A program made the position numbers and the translations under genes. Shown in pieces: positions 15,453 to 28,289 of a stretch of 64,000 nucleotides of DNA; the first letter of the stretch is position 1; each line of letters begins with the position of its first letter. The notes below the pieces were generated by a model. It was not told where the DNA came from and did no database searches. It worked only from the letters and a program-made list of their open reading frames with translations. The DNA comes from Liquidambar formosana (lineage: Eukaryota; Streptophyta; Magnoliopsida; Saxifragales; Altingiaceae), in contig JBBPBK010000075.1 in NCBI GenBank assembly GCA_039720395.1, positions 232,982 through 296,981 of the forward strand. Reading direction: 5' to 3'.

Positions 15453-17032
15453 TTATATTGAGAACCGTATGTACCACCAATAACTCATTCTAGTTATAAC
15501 AATTAGTAACATGCTAATTAATGGAATTGGGCTTTTAATGAGATATACAATCAAATCAAGATTTGCACGATGCAATAGTACTAAAAATAGAATTAACGAA
15601 TTAACTTTGGAAAACCTACTTTGTTTATGATTCTCATGTTATACATCCTTGCAAAGGGTTACATGTCCATTCTAATTGTCACGTTGGGTTAAATACTTGA
15701 GAGATAAAAAAATCAATTAAAATTGGGAAATATACTTTGTTTGTGATCGAGTATGCAGTGACAAACTAAACTATTGAGAGGGAAAATTCCAAACACAAGA
15801 TCATAGTGACAAACTAAACTAATAGATGAAACGAAGAATTCAACTATGAACACGTACAAAATCATAGTGTAGAGAGTCAAGTCCTAGTTTTTATTATATA
15901 TATTTCACTGCGATATGAATTCGTGCATACACAAATCATTGTCAGGACATTAACAACTATATCGATCGTATCTATCACTCACATTCCCAAGAACATTGTT
16001 TTAATTAGGTTCAATGAAAAGCCTACTGTCAAGCTTTCGCACCTTAACGAATCACATAACTCATGTATAAGATTAATCACATAGAAAGCTAACACATGCA
16101 GTAACATCATATACTTTTACCTTTGATGTTTTGCTTCTTCCAATTAGCTAGTAGGAACAGAAGCATGAAATCTGAAAGGTGGAAGGGAACACAGCAATGG
16201 GAATTCCGTCACATGAAAAATAAGACAGTTTTGAATATTGCGACATAGTATAAAAAGCTGATTAGAGAGTATTTAGGCAAGGAGGTGTTTGGACCCCAAA
16301 AAAAATTAAAAGAAAAAAAAAAAAAAAAGGCAAGGAGGTGCATTAATTTGAGAGAGCAATCTACCGTAAGAAAAAAATTTCTATTTACAAAGACAATGGG
16401 TATTTTTGTGAGAAAAAGATAAAACCGTCAGTTTAGTATCACAAAAGGCTATGGAGTTAACGAATTTATTTTATTGTTAAAAAAACTCTTTACAACATGG
16501 GGTTATGGGCAAAAGTCCTTTTATATTATACTATACAATGCATTTGCCATTTCGCTGTTATCCTCCCTGAGTGGTTTGTATATAAACTTCGAATTATATT
16601 AGTCTGGTGTTCATGCCACAGCGATGTTGACTTATAACAAAGTAAGGATAAGTCTTGTAGCATCTGTAGTATCGCCTTTTTTTTTTTTTTTTTTTTTTCT
16701 CTTCGTAAAAGAGGTTTGATGATTTGGATCTTAATTTGGGTATGTTGAGGGGCTTGTTTGGGTGGGTTGCCTATCGTGTACAGGGTTTGTAAAAGAAATA
16801 AAATGAAATGTCATAAACAGCACCTAATTACAACACTTGAGGCGGTATAAATTGGTTGATAAAAAGACCCTTCAAAGATTCAGTACCATTACAAGAGATC
16901 CATTGCAACATCAGGTGCTGTATGATTACGTATAACATTGCCCTAAAATAAAATGTGATGACTTAATAAAGTGGTGTAGCCGTGGCATAAGCCTATTAGA
17001 AATGGAATTAGGCGTTCAGTTTATATTTTAAA
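15453..17032. other. Gene-free spacer with a partial TIR-element end
   Basis: No coding sequence recognised. Around 16430-16530 is sequence alignable with the ends of the putative element at 12484-13813. Poly-A lies at 16312-16328 and poly-T at 16678-16698. Confidence 0.45.
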
Positions 17033-17577
17033 GGGTAAATTTCATTTTATGGTCCAAAGTTTGGGTAAAATTTCACTTTAAGGTCCAAAATTTAAATTGC
17101 GTCAATTTAGTACCCGAATTATTAATTGAGTTGTAATTTGAGATCTATCATCAAAATTTTCTATATTATTCCTATTTTACCCTTTTTATTGCTTTGAAAA
17201 CTCTATTTACCCTAAAATCTATCTAATAAACATTTATATTTTGACAAGATCTGAATCACTTTGCTATTAGTTTGTGATTTTGTAAATCGAAAATATGAAT
17301 GTTTATTACATATTTATAGGGCTAATATGGAAAGAAAAAGAATATACGAGTGATTCAAATTTGGTCAAAATATAAAAGTTTATTAGACGTTGATAGGGGT
17401 AAAATAAGGTTTTCAAATCCATAAAAGGGGCAAAGTAAGAATAATACAGAAAATTCTAATGGCAGATCCCAAATTGTAACTCAATTGATAATTCGGATAC
17501 TGAATTTACGCAATTTAAATTTCGGATCCTAAAGTGAAACTTGACCCAAATTTTAGACTTTAAAATGTAATTTACAA
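17033..17577. mobile_element. Foldback-like TIR element with ~165-bp arms
   Basis: The left arm (17035 to about 17200) and the inverted right arm (about 17410-17575) match through most of their length: GTAAATT..., CCAAAGTTTGGGT / CTAAAATTTGGGT, TTTCACTTTA, AATTTAAATTGCGT, CCGAATTAT, AATTGAGTT and a pyrimidine-rich TTTTACCC/TTTGCCCC end. The intervening 200 bases are unique. No coding sequence. Target duplication not identified. Long arms suggest a Mutator-like or foldback MITE. Confidence 0.78.
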
Positions 17578-18300
17578 AAAGGTTCTATGAGACCTTGAAA
17601 AGCATTGAAACCAATCCAAGAACCTGCAATTAATAGCTATTGTCAAAATGGATGGGACCTTTATGTTGAATCCATAAACACACCGATTACATGATGATAG
17701 CCCCAGGAAACACAATGGACGTTCTAGTGACGGCAAACCTGCCTCTTAGTCACTATTACATGGCCAACACTGCTTAATTTAGTGGCAGCCGAGATTTCCA
17801 CGACACTACCACTACATGGATTCTCCCCAATACAATGGCCACCACCATCTTCTCTGTTTTTCCAACCACGACCCAAATAGCCACTGAAATTGAAATAGGA
17901 GGCATAATGTAACTAGTTGGTGGGAGCATGCTCGATCAGTTTTGTAGCTAGTGCTGCCATCCCTCACAGTAACAACGGTACACCAGGAAGCAAGCCATTT
18001 TAGATGAGCGCGCATGAACCCATAACCTAGCAAAACATAATCCATGTGAGTGTCTCCACCAATATATATACCTTGTACCTATATTCAAATATATGTATAT
18101 TCGAAGCTAATCGAGTGCAGGATGTCTCCGATGTTTGGGACAAATTGTACCATTCAAAGTTGTGTATGACTTCCACACGCATTGGCATTTTTGTAACGCA
18201 CGAATCCAAATTATTTATGGAAATTGATGCAGCAACGTCATTTTAATGGTAATGATCAGCTTTATTTTACCCCAAAAAAAAAAAATAAAAAACAGAATGT

Positions 18301-18342
<42 letters not shown>

Positions 18343-21300
18343 AGGCTAACCAAGGTGCTGATAAAAAAAAATCAAGACAATTAAAATAGATCTTTCCTCA
18401 ACCAACCCCCCCCCCCCCCCTTCTCCCCCCAACGGTGCGAGACAATTAAAATAGATGTACTGATGTACTGATTAAGCATTACATTTCTTTAATTTTATTT
18501 AAAAAAATAATATAACTACATGTTGACAAAAAAAAAAAAAAAATGAAGTTTATTTTTTAAGATGATGAGACTTTTTTATTCAATTTTTTTCTCCTGATTA
18601 TTTACTTATATAAGGTGTCCTCAATCTATTGAAATATCTAAATTGTAATGTGAATTGACCATCAGACATATAAAGTAACGAAGTCCCATTCATTTTGATG
18701 GGCCGATACCATCATATATCTATCTATATATATACATATTGTATGTAGATGCATGTGCATAACAGCGTGGAGATGGGTACACGTAATATTTTAATAATAA
18801 TAAATTATTATGAATACATAATGGTTCTTATCATTCTGATATATCCCTTGTCTTGTCTAAAATGTAATTTATTGAATGTGTAAAAGAAATAAAGAGGAAG
18901 CTAGAGTACCTTATGCTTTTCATCGTTGGGAAGAAGGGTTCTTGGAAAGACACGAGATGGTTTGCAAATTGGCAATCATAAGCACCATTTCACTGGAGAA
19001 TCTCTGTGGCGGTGGTGTCGTCAAAATTTCGAATGCCATTAAAGTGAGCATTGGTGGCCATGTAATAATGTCTTAGATGCTGGTTTGCTGTCACTAGAAC
19101 GTCCATTGTGTTCCCTAGGGTTATCATGATCTAATCACTCTTTATGGGTTCAACATAAGTCACGTCCATCCTAACAATTTTTAGGCATGAGTGCATGACA
19201 AAGACTTCTACAACCTCAACTAGAAACACACAGGGAACACACAATAAATAAATGAGGAAGTCCATATATTTTTATTGAAGGACTCTCCATCACTATAAGG
19301 ACCAGCCATCAACTAAATATATCCTATATGTTATGTGACGCGGGTGAATAAAGACTTTAACATGTGAAATAGAAGATTAGGCAAACCAAAGATCTAAAAA
19401 CCATTACACTAATAAATAAATAATTCCAAAAAAAAAAAAAAAAAAAAAGTTGACAACATCTCTATAAAATCTAAGTAAGTAGGAGACCCCAGAACATTGA
19501 GTTCGGGGTGGGTGCTGGGGCAAGAGTCATAAGGTGGTTTACCTTTCCCACTTCATGAATGGGGAGAAGGAGATGGGAAGGAGTCGACCCATTTCTTGAA
19601 AAATTGGATCGAGACTTGTGGGATAGGTTATAAGCACGCATGTTTGCAACACTCACCATTCACCAATCACAATGTGATTGGTCCAACTACTCGGAGTGGG
19701 ATTAGCAATTCTGCATAATAGCATTCCCCTTAATACGGCACCTAAAAGATGAGGGAAAAAAAGGGACTTGTGTGTGGATAAGGAAATCACAGGATTGGAT
19801 CCCTGTTTATAACGTTAGTGTGAGTGAGTACTTCAAGTACTTATCCAAAAAAAAGAGTACTTCAAGAGGTACTACCATTTTCAAGGGGTACTACCATTTG
19901 CCATAGTGTACTACCTTTTCCTAACTAAGAGGTTCTTGTACTCTTGTACTACAGGATATTGCATTTGTCATTCTCTTGTATACAGTTTCAGCTTAGTGTG
20001 ACCATGTTTGGATGGACGTCATCCCTCTCGTCACGTGCTCTCGCACTTTCTCAAAAAAAAAATTTTAATATTTTGTTTTGTTTTTTTTCACGAGTAAGAA
20101 TATTTTAAGCTCTACTCTTACTTAGATTTCAGTTTAAACTATTCTTTTAACGGTTCGTGTAAAATGTCTCATACCTATATAGGTGACGATCTTTACAAAA
20201 ATTCAAAACAATAACCTTTATAAAACACACCAGAGATCATTCAACCAATGCCATCGAGGTTGCAGTAACATACGATCCACTAGCATGTATCAGCTCGTGC
20301 AGTTCCCACATCCTCTGTTACATTCTTCTCACTCTATGAATGATTTAATACTTGCCATGCTTACCTATTTGTTTGTCCAATCGTCTTTTGCGTACTCCCT
20401 TCAGGACCATTTCCCATAGAAATTAAACCTTGAGTTCTGGAAACATCCCATCTTTCCTCTCCCTTCGTAACTTGCTTATGTGACGTTGAAGAAACCAAAG
20501 CCCTCTCACCCCCGGCAACTTTTCTTACTTCAATTTTCTGTCTTCATTATCATTTCAGATTCTTCAAAGTCTTTTAGGAACTCCAAGTTGTTTAAGTTTC
20601 CCAAAGGTCTATCTACAGAAATGGTCATGATCAGTCGGGAAATTTTCTTTTCAAATTCTTCTGCAGGTTGCTAAAAATATATGTTTAGTTTCACCCAACA
20701 GGCAATTTATGTTTAGTTTCACCCAACAGGCATTGGGTCGTTTCATATTTTGAGTTCAATTTCTCAGTCAATCACATATATTATTCCCCAATACGACCAA
20801 TCTTTTCCTTTAATACAAGTCGTTCCGTTCCCCTCGAGCAGATCCTTCATCATACATCTGCATGTTGTCTATCACCAATAGTCGCAGCCGTAGACAAAAA
20901 ATCAGACATGAAATCAGGAAATAAATAAGAAGCATACCGAGTTTGGCTGCTGAACATTTCACATTTGAGCACCTCACTGGAATTGCACATAGCTAATGGA
21001 GAAACATGGAATACGCAAATTCAAATTTAATCATGGTCTATCAATAATCAATGCTACCTAATCATGTTGCAGAAAATGGAAGCAAACGTTCTTGACTGTC
21101 ATTAATTCTGTGATTTAGGGACAAAGGAAAGAAAGAAATCAAACAAATCAAAACGTACATGAATTTCCCTTTTGACCAGGGAGACAATTGCATTTCAAAC
21201 TTAGACAAAAGATAGATAGCAATGGTAAGCTTAAGAACCAAACTCAAAGAAGAAAATAAAGAATTTCAATACTGACCGGGCTACCAAAATTTCATTTATT

Positions 21301-21530
21301 TGAGGACTTACAAAATTCGAATTAATGCATATATATATATATATATATATAAAATAAAAACCAGCATTCTTCATTTATTTGAGGACATGAAGGCATTCAT
21401 CAACATTCTTAATTTCAATAATAACCGAGCTGAATGTATTCAATCTGCAGTCCAAAAACGAAACAAAGCAAAGAAATCCATATATAAATACATATTTAGC
21501 AGTGATTATGCTTTACCACAGCTGTGTTGC
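17578..21530. other. Gene-free spacer with simple repeats
   Basis: Scattered frames of 60-80 codons show no recognisable protein. Contains a (TA)n tract at about 18305-18340, a poly-C run at 18406-18420, poly-A at 18279-18290 and 19430-19448, and a 28-bp-period direct repeat at 20680-20732. No transposon ends could be defined with confidence. Confidence 0.45.
20680..20732. repeat. Two-copy tandem repeat, 28-bp period
   Basis: The motif TATGTTTAGTTTCACCCAAC followed by AGGCA occurs twice with identical sequence, 28 bases apart. It looks like a recent replication-slippage duplication. Confidence 0.85.
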
Positions 21531-21535
21531 ACTAT

Positions 21536-21760
21536 TGTCCCCCCACCATTTACCCGCAGCAAGGTTACTGCCAGTGTCAACTATTAGCGGCAGTTATGTC
21601 TACTAATTAATCTGGAAATTTTAAAAAATAAGAGTAATAATAATGACAATTATTAACAATAATAATAAATAACAGTCGGCAGGCAGTTATTATCACTAGT
21701 ATAGATTTCTTAGCGGCGGTTCTGACTGGCGATAAATGTCCATTATGCCAACTGTAATGA
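21536..21760. mobile_element. Possible CACTA-type transposon remnant
   Basis: Contains ATTAGCGGCAGTTATG and TTAGCGGCGGTTCTGACTGGCG, resembling the subterminal repeats of plant CACTA (Spm) elements. Neither CACTA terminus nor a 3-bp target duplication was found, so this is at most a fragment. Confidence 0.3.
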
Positions 21761-22499
21761 CAACTAGCAATTGTTAATATCATTTTTTTCACTTTCTCTA
21801 GTTTTGATAAATAATTGAATAATCCACAGAATATGAAACCAATTTCATTTAATATAAAAATCATACATAAACCAGATGAAAAACTTGTTCCATCCACAAC
21901 AATTTATACAAGTTCAAAAATAACATCTAGAGATAAAATCATACATAAACAAACCACATATATCGATTTGTTTTCATCAACTACAAGCAAAGGATTATCA
22001 AAATATAAAGAAGACCACAATCAAAGTCAAATTGTCCAAAAATAAGCATCAGTTAAATCCATCAAGCATCTCTCTTATGTTTTCAGTATATCTGGCAGAC
22101 AAAATGACAAAAGAAATAATAGAAAATGAAAAAAATAGTAATTCATTTGAGAAAACGAGTAATATAATACATAAATAGAAGACCAAGCAACATTTGCTCC
22201 AACTTCTCCAACTATTTTGCATAACTCAAGACTATAAATGAAATATGAACCTAAAGCACCAAATTGCAAATGAATATGACAGAAATCAACTCGAGTGAAA
22301 GTCTTATTTGGCAACCACATGCCAGGCCATGACAAAAATCCAACATGCTTTTAGCAGATTAGAGTGGATGCAAATATAGAAATTAAAAGGATCCAATCTA
22401 AATTAGCAAATTAACCAGCTTTTAGCAGACATAAACACTGCCCTCTAAAGGGTGCCATTCAAGCAACTTAATGATAGGACGATAATAACCTAGATGAAG

Positions 22500-24480
22500 A
22501 AGGAAATCTCATTGCTGATTTCCAGACCCCAAGCCCATTTGAATACTTGTTTATTACTTCTTCTTTTGATGCTGTTGCTACATCCATGGGAGGAATCTAG
22601 CCGCAAATAGTAACAACAACTTGTATTGCTGATTTTTATCAACCTCAACCTCAGATGTTCCCTGACCAGCTCCACAGAGAAGAGATTGAAGTCATTGCAC
22701 TTGATTTGGAAGCTCTGGATTCACTTTGTCAGTAGCTAATGGCATAACAGTTTATGGCTCACAAAATTAGCACCATAAACCAGTAAATACAACCAAACAG
22801 GATCTTCTGAGCACTGTGAGGAACTTCGAGCTGATACTCTTGATTGACCAGTTGGAAGACAGCAAACTTTACACTTTTAAGAGGGGATTGCAAGGTTACC
22901 CAACTTCCTAGAAGAAACTGCACCTTGCTGTGGCAGGTTGAAAGTGTGACTCTGGATTTGGGTACTTCCAAGGACCACAGAGTCACTAGGTGTGTTTGAG
23001 ACAGTTGGATAAGTCTGAAGCTGAGGTGGAATTTGTGCCAAAAAATTACACACCGAAGTGTTGGTGTGGATGACCTGTTTCCTCACCAGATTGATGATCA
23101 TGTTGTAATCCTTGTGACAAAATTTCTTAATGGGGACTAACAGAAGCAGGACAGAAGAACCTGATGGTGGGTGGGCACTTTCATGGCAGAAGATGGCATA
23201 TGTTCACAAAAATACAGAAGCTAAAATGGCAATAAGCTAAGCTGTCAAAGTAACACCAGCTTGGGACACTACTGTAGTATTGATTGATGCATAGTCTTAG
23301 GGAAGTGACTGCACTGTAGAAGACTCATTGGAAAGCATAAAAAAAAAAAAAAAAAGCGATTTTGGAGGAAGCTTTGACTTCTTGTGCAAAACTTTATCAT
23401 AATCCATTTGCAGAACTCACTCTTCCTCCTGGGGAATTAGACTATACTCATTTTGCAGAGGAAGAATCGGCTATCTATCAATATACTGAGACAAAGGAAG
23501 GAGCTGATGTGATTGTTGCAGCATGGATACACCACTAGGGAATTGTTGTTGCTACTTGAGAACCACATGATATAGACATTCAGGGCTCACAACATTCAAA
23601 GCTTTCGTTAAAAATCTAATGGAAGCATAAAAAACAAGGTCAACCCATCATCAAGTTTGGCAACACCCGCACGATATTTTTCACCCAGGTAACAAAGAAA
23701 TTCTGTGAAGGAAGCAATATCATCTTCACTATTTGGAAAGAAAACAAGTCATCGTCAAATCCAAAACCCTCAGCATAGTGTTTTGTAAGCATATCCAATC
23801 CTGTTCTGGCTGAGCGGTTAGCAACTTCAGGAAGCTCAGACCCCGTCCAGCCAGCATTCCTGCGCTAGCAATAATGCCACACCATATGTAATGACCCTAA
23901 ATAGGTCCTCATACTGCGGCCACTGCCTACATTGCAGGTAAACTTGGACAACCTCCATCAAATTGTATACCCAGACCATATAATTGATCCATCCCCAAAA
24001 CCCAATCATCCATCTTCCTCAACAGTAGATAATCATCATCATTGGGAACAGAACCACCTATCCTTGACCTTTTAGCTTCCTTTTGAAATTGTTTTGCATC
24101 AAAAACATCCCATGCACCAGACACGTACCTAAAGGGTGGCCTAATACCTGGTGCAGGAGAAGGGAGCATCCCAAATGGCAAAGGAGACGGACTTCTTTGA
24201 TTCAGACCCATCAGACTGTTGAGATTAGAGTCCTGCATATTATGAAGCAAAGTTGAGATTAGCGTCCTGCATATTATGAAGCAAAGCAAAATCATTAAAT
24301 TCAAAGCCTAAAAGAAGAGGTTCAAAACTCCCTTGAGGACCAAAAGGCCTCATCAACATGTTTGGTCCAAGAATAACATTACATAAAAATGGTATAGGAA
24401 TGGCCCCATCAGACCATCATGCCCCAATATGTCCATCTGGGTGGGTAATACCTTCACTTCCTAGAAAAAGGCTGGAACTT
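22500..24480 (-). pseudogene. FPA-like (SPOC-domain flowering-time RNA-binding protein) pseudogene, C-terminal two thirds
   Basis: FPA controls RNA 3'-end formation and flowering time; intact proteins have three RRMs and a C-terminal SPOC domain. On the minus strand, collinear FPA-like segments appear in order: a linker with WDVFDAKQFQKEAKRSRIGG (about 24050-24150); the SPOC domain, with [33 protein letters not shown] and KLDDGLTLF (about 23640-23820); then MLQQSHQLLPLSQYIDR, IPQEEExVLQMDYDKVLHKKS, SQAGVTLTAxLIAILAS, LPQQGAVSSRKLGNLAIPS, YQLEVPHSAQK and GAGQGTSEVEVDKNQQY (to about 22600). The frame changes repeatedly and several stops interrupt it, including inside and just after SPOC; a poly-A insertion lies at 23338-23355. 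The RRM half is not recognisable upstream. The linker-to-tail segments are close together with no obvious introns, which hints at a processed copy, but I saw no terminal poly-A. The identity rests on remembered family sequence. Confidence 0.88.
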
Positions 24481-25970
24481 TCCATCCAGAAGCTGACTGC
24501 TTGAAAGCATTATTGATATTCTAGGGCCATTAAACATCTGGCCCTGCAAGCCCTCCTAAACATGCTGTGCTTCAGTAATATTAATTAAGAAATAGCCCCT
24601 GTGATCAAAATCTTGCACTAGGTGATAGAGGTTGCTCGGGAAATGGAAATTTGGCTTGTTAAGATAAAACATGTGTGCTTTTTATCAACATGTTCTAGTT
24701 TTTTATTGGAACTAAATTTATGTCCTCTAAAATTGTTCTGGTTGTGACGATTTGTTATGCCATTAGGTGGGCCTAGATGATAAAATCCTTGGTCCTCACC
24801 GCCATGTATACACACCTCCCAACCCCAGATCCTAAAACACGTATTAGGAAGGGAAAAGCATTACGCTACACTATCTATTTTTGGTAAGAGTACTTCAAAC
24901 ATATCTTTTATGTGTTGTATATGTATTTAACTAACGGTAACTAAGTTTGTATGGGATGCTTATTTTGGGAGGTTTCCTTTTGTCATTTTACATCTAATGA
25001 AAATATGTATTTATGGAGAACAAAGTCTTTTAAACCTTGATGATATGAGTGATATTTTAGTTTAAATTTGTGCTTTCTCAAGAATATTGATTCAAGACAT
25101 TATTAACAACTAAATTTAATCACCCAAATCTTATGGATTTGGCTGCTGTATTATAATATTGTATTGAAAATTCATTCTTTAATGTTTGAACTGAATAAAA
25201 ATAATAATAATAAGCAATTTATTTTCAAGCTAAATTGGATCATAAACGTGTAGGGTTGATGGGTAAGTTGTATCAACCAAACACAAACCAACATGACACA
25301 AACCAAGATTACCTGGTTACTGAACAGGTATATCAGCTCATAAACATGCCCGGTTGGTAAGTCATCCATCTTGACCGAGATGACTTGATTATTAAACAAA
25401 TTATGCAAGTCACATTAGTGTTACCTATTTAATACTTTAGGCAAGGTTTGAGTTTAAAAATTTGACAAAGTTATTAATCATGCCAAGTTTGGGTTGACCA
25501 ATTTAGTAGAGTACTATCTCTCAACACAACACCAACACAATTTGCTACCCCTACCTATATTACCTCATTCAGTAAGGACAATGTTCAAGCTCTTGATAAA
25601 ACTTGAACCTAGATTTCAGAATGAAATCCAAGAAACTTCACAACCACAACTTAATGGCATCTTCAACCATAGATGAATATTACATCAAATTTCATTTAAT
25701 ACAATATTTAACATTTAAAACTCGCCAAGACGGTAGAACCATTAAAATAGTCCACGAAAGGGTTTTAGGTTTCAGGTGTAACCTAAGTTGCAGGTGTTGA
25801 TAAATTTTGTCCTGTATAAGAATATACTAGTCAAAATTCCTTTCTTCTTTCAATTTTTATTTGATAAGTATTAATTTATTTTTTGATGAAGTTATTCTCT
25901 AAGTAATAATTTATGCTGCCAATAAGGTTAGACAGTCAAAACTGTGTGGCAGCGTCATTCAAAAAAATTT
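24481..25970. other. Spacer beyond the FPA pseudogene
   Basis: 24480-24830 may hold further decayed upstream FPA sequence, but I could not align it. 24850-25970 shows no gene; 25250-25500 contains phrases such as CAAACCAACATGACACAAACC reminiscent of old retrotransposon or hAT debris, without defined ends. Confidence 0.4.
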
Positions 25971-25974
25971 GGTT

Positions 25975-26870
25975 GAATATCAACAATAGATAGTATAAAG
26001 TTGCAAGACTGATCTAACTCTAAATCGTCAAAAAGGTATGTAAAATAAAGGCTCCAAACTAATAATGGAATGACCTAACTCATTCTAAATTGTTCAAGTT
26101 GTATGCTTACATAATTTTCATACATAAAGAGTTAAAAAATTAGTACATTATGAAGCAACAAAATGGGGAAAGTTTCCATTCATGGCTGATATATTGTGTA
26201 ATTGCTAGACAACCACCATAAAAACTAAGGAACATGAAAATCAAGGCCAGCTTCCACAATAAGGGATAGTAAAATTGTAGCTGTTAGGCTACTGATAATT
26301 CAATAAATCAACAAATATAGTAGCCAATAAATTTAAGTCAAAAGTATTCAACCCTACATTAAGTTTCATTCTTAGTTCTTGTCGGATGGATAAAACGATC
26401 CTGACTTGTAGTCTAAGAAGCACAGACATAGGCACATGAAACAAATATGACACAATATAGACACGTTGACATGGCAAATTATCAAAATTTAAGATGCAAC
26501 ATCAAGTGGTCAGGGCATTTAATGTGTGTGTGTGTGTGTGTATACATAATTATATTATATCATGTAGCATCACATACGTCATTCGAATACATTCCTTGGT
26601 AATGTTTTAGGAAATACTAGTTGAGTTGTTCATAGAAAATATAGGATAAAAGGAAAATGAAGTAGAAGAAAAAAGAGAAGGCGAAGAGAGAGATGTCACG
26701 TTGTACGTGTGTCAAGTCTGACACTATCACGACACCTCTAAGCAAGTGTCTGCACTTCTTGGCTCATAGCATTAATATATGCCATGACTTAAATGAATCT
26801 ATTCCAACAACCATCACAAAAACTTCAATAACAAGTTAAGAGAGGGATATCAAGGTAATGTAGGCTTCAA
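25975..26870. repeat. Local duplication, copy 1 (interrupted by a hAT element)
   Basis: Aligns with 27030-27690 in direct orientation. Shared landmarks are ATAGTATAA, CCAAACTAATAATGGA / CCAAACCAATAATGGA, AATCAAGGCCAGCTT / AATCAAGGCTAGCTT, TTCTTAGTTCTTGT / TTCTTGGTTCTTGT, then, beyond the inserted element, TTCCAACAACCATCA / CGATCAACCATCA and GTAGGCTTCAAAAC / GGAGGCTTTCAAAC. Divergence is considerable, so the duplication is old. Confidence 0.72.
26413..26762. mobile_element. Decayed hAT element (CTAAGAAGCAC family), copy 1
   Basis: The left end is CTAAGAAGCACAGACATA; the right end read on the other strand is CCAAGAAGTGCAGACACTTG. It matches the family of the element at 43835-44381. It interrupts the duplicated block at a point where the other copy (27030-27690) is continuous, which independently supports the insertion. 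Flanking 8-mers (CTTGTAGT and CTCATAGC) agree only partly, as expected for an old insertion. A TG microsatellite (26523-26541) lies inside. Confidence 0.68.
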
Positions 26871-27029
26871 AACCCCCCTTAAAAAATAAAACTAACAAAA
26901 AAATCATATTTCCTTTCATGTATTGCATTTAGATATATTATAAGCAGGTAAATTGGCGGCCCAACTCCTTATTTACCATACAAGAGGAGAATGAAACTAA
27001 AAGGTAAAAACCATAACATTAAACTTTTG

Positions 27030-27690
27030 GCTTCATATCAGTAATAAATAGTATAAGGGTGTAAGACTCGTGTAAATCCATATGGACAAAAAGAACGTAA
27101 AAAGAAAGTTCCAAACCAATAATGGATCAACCTAAAGTATAACATCCCCTTGATCATGCTGTGTTTATTTAAGTACATTTGACCATAAGAGTGACATATT
27201 TGTACATCATTGATCATCATAATCGAGAAAGGTTTCTATGCACAACTGATTTAATATGTAGACAATCAAATAAAAACTATAGAGCATCAAAATCAAGGCT
27301 AGCTTAAACAACAAGAGACAATAAATTCATTTAAGAATGGTGGATTATAGTTTACTGGTAATTCGTCGCATCAACAAAAACTAAGCAAACAAAAAATCTA
27401 TTTTCAACAATGATTTCATATCCTCTGTGAGTCACAATAAATTCTATTAAGAATGGTACTTCATAGTCGATTGGTAATTCATCGACGCAAAAAGGAAAAA
27501 AAATAAAAAATCTAAGCAGACAATAAATGTGTCATTCTTGGTTCTTGTTGCATGGATGGCACGTTCCCGTGACTCTTCGATTATAATCAATGCCATAAGT
27601 GACATGAATATATCCGATCAACCATCATAAAAAATTAATAGCAAATGAAAAGAGGCATATTCAGTAACGGAGGCTTTCAAACCAAACAAC
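27030..27690. repeat. Local duplication, copy 2 (uninterrupted)
   Basis: Direct, diverged duplicate of 25975-26870 lacking the hAT insertion. A further internal repeat is visible: TAAATTCaTTTAAGAATGGT at about 27325 and TAAATTCTATTAAGAATGGT at about 27440, each followed by a GGTAATTC(g/a)TCG motif. No coding function seen. Confidence 0.72.
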
Positions 27691-27894
27691 AGAAAAGAGA
27701 ATGAGAGAGACACTAAGAATATGAGAATGAGAAACCCTAGCCAGGTATCCAAAAAAAAAAAACACATTACCATTAATCTGGGTTTTTTCCTTGCTTGTTT
27801 TATCAGTCCTAGGGTTCCACAAGTTGAAGGACTGCAAGAAAACATTTACATATTAGACCTCCAAACACAATAATAAAGAAACCCTAGGAAGTAT

Positions 27895-27896
27895 AC

Positions 27897-27961
<65 letters not shown>
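27895..27961. repeat. TA plus GA compound microsatellite
   Basis: About 13 TA units followed by about 20 GA units, ending in AAAGAG. It lies immediately downstream of the F-box-like fragment on the minus strand. Confidence 0.95.
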
Positions 27962-27963
<2 letters not shown>

Positions 27964-28107
27964 TCACATTTTGTGGTGAGACACAGTAAGATAATCTGGT
28001 AAATTATTGAGCCGATCTGAGGTTGAAGCATTTTGAATTAGTACTTTGAGTTTGACTCTTTTCTTCCTATTGAAGAACTGAACAACGTCTTTTCGAGTGT
28101 GCTCCAT
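27964..28107 (-). pseudogene. F-box-like N-terminal fragment (47-codon ORF)
   Basis: A 47-residue minus-strand frame starts MEHTRKDVVQFF and contains STSDRLNNLPDYL. The DR-x-x-N-LPD-x-L motif is the usual opening of plant F-box domains (SCF ubiquitin-ligase substrate receptors). After this motif the homology is lost and the frame ends, so it is either a truncated relic or the first exon of a gene I could not follow. A longer overlapping frame (28038-28223) in another register starts MRAAVDVDTNP and is unrecognised. Confidence in the F-box call is modest because only about 13 residues support it. Confidence 0.35.
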
Positions 28108-28289
28108 TTCATACAAACATAAATCTGAGGAAGGAAGAGAAAGGGAAACCCTAGAACACAGATTTTGGACGATGATCCCAAAGAGGCGTTAGGGTTTGTG
28201 TCTACATCAACAGCAGCACGCATGTTGTACTATATGTAACTCGTGTCCGACCTTATCAAAAAAATAAATAAATAAATAATAAAATAAAA

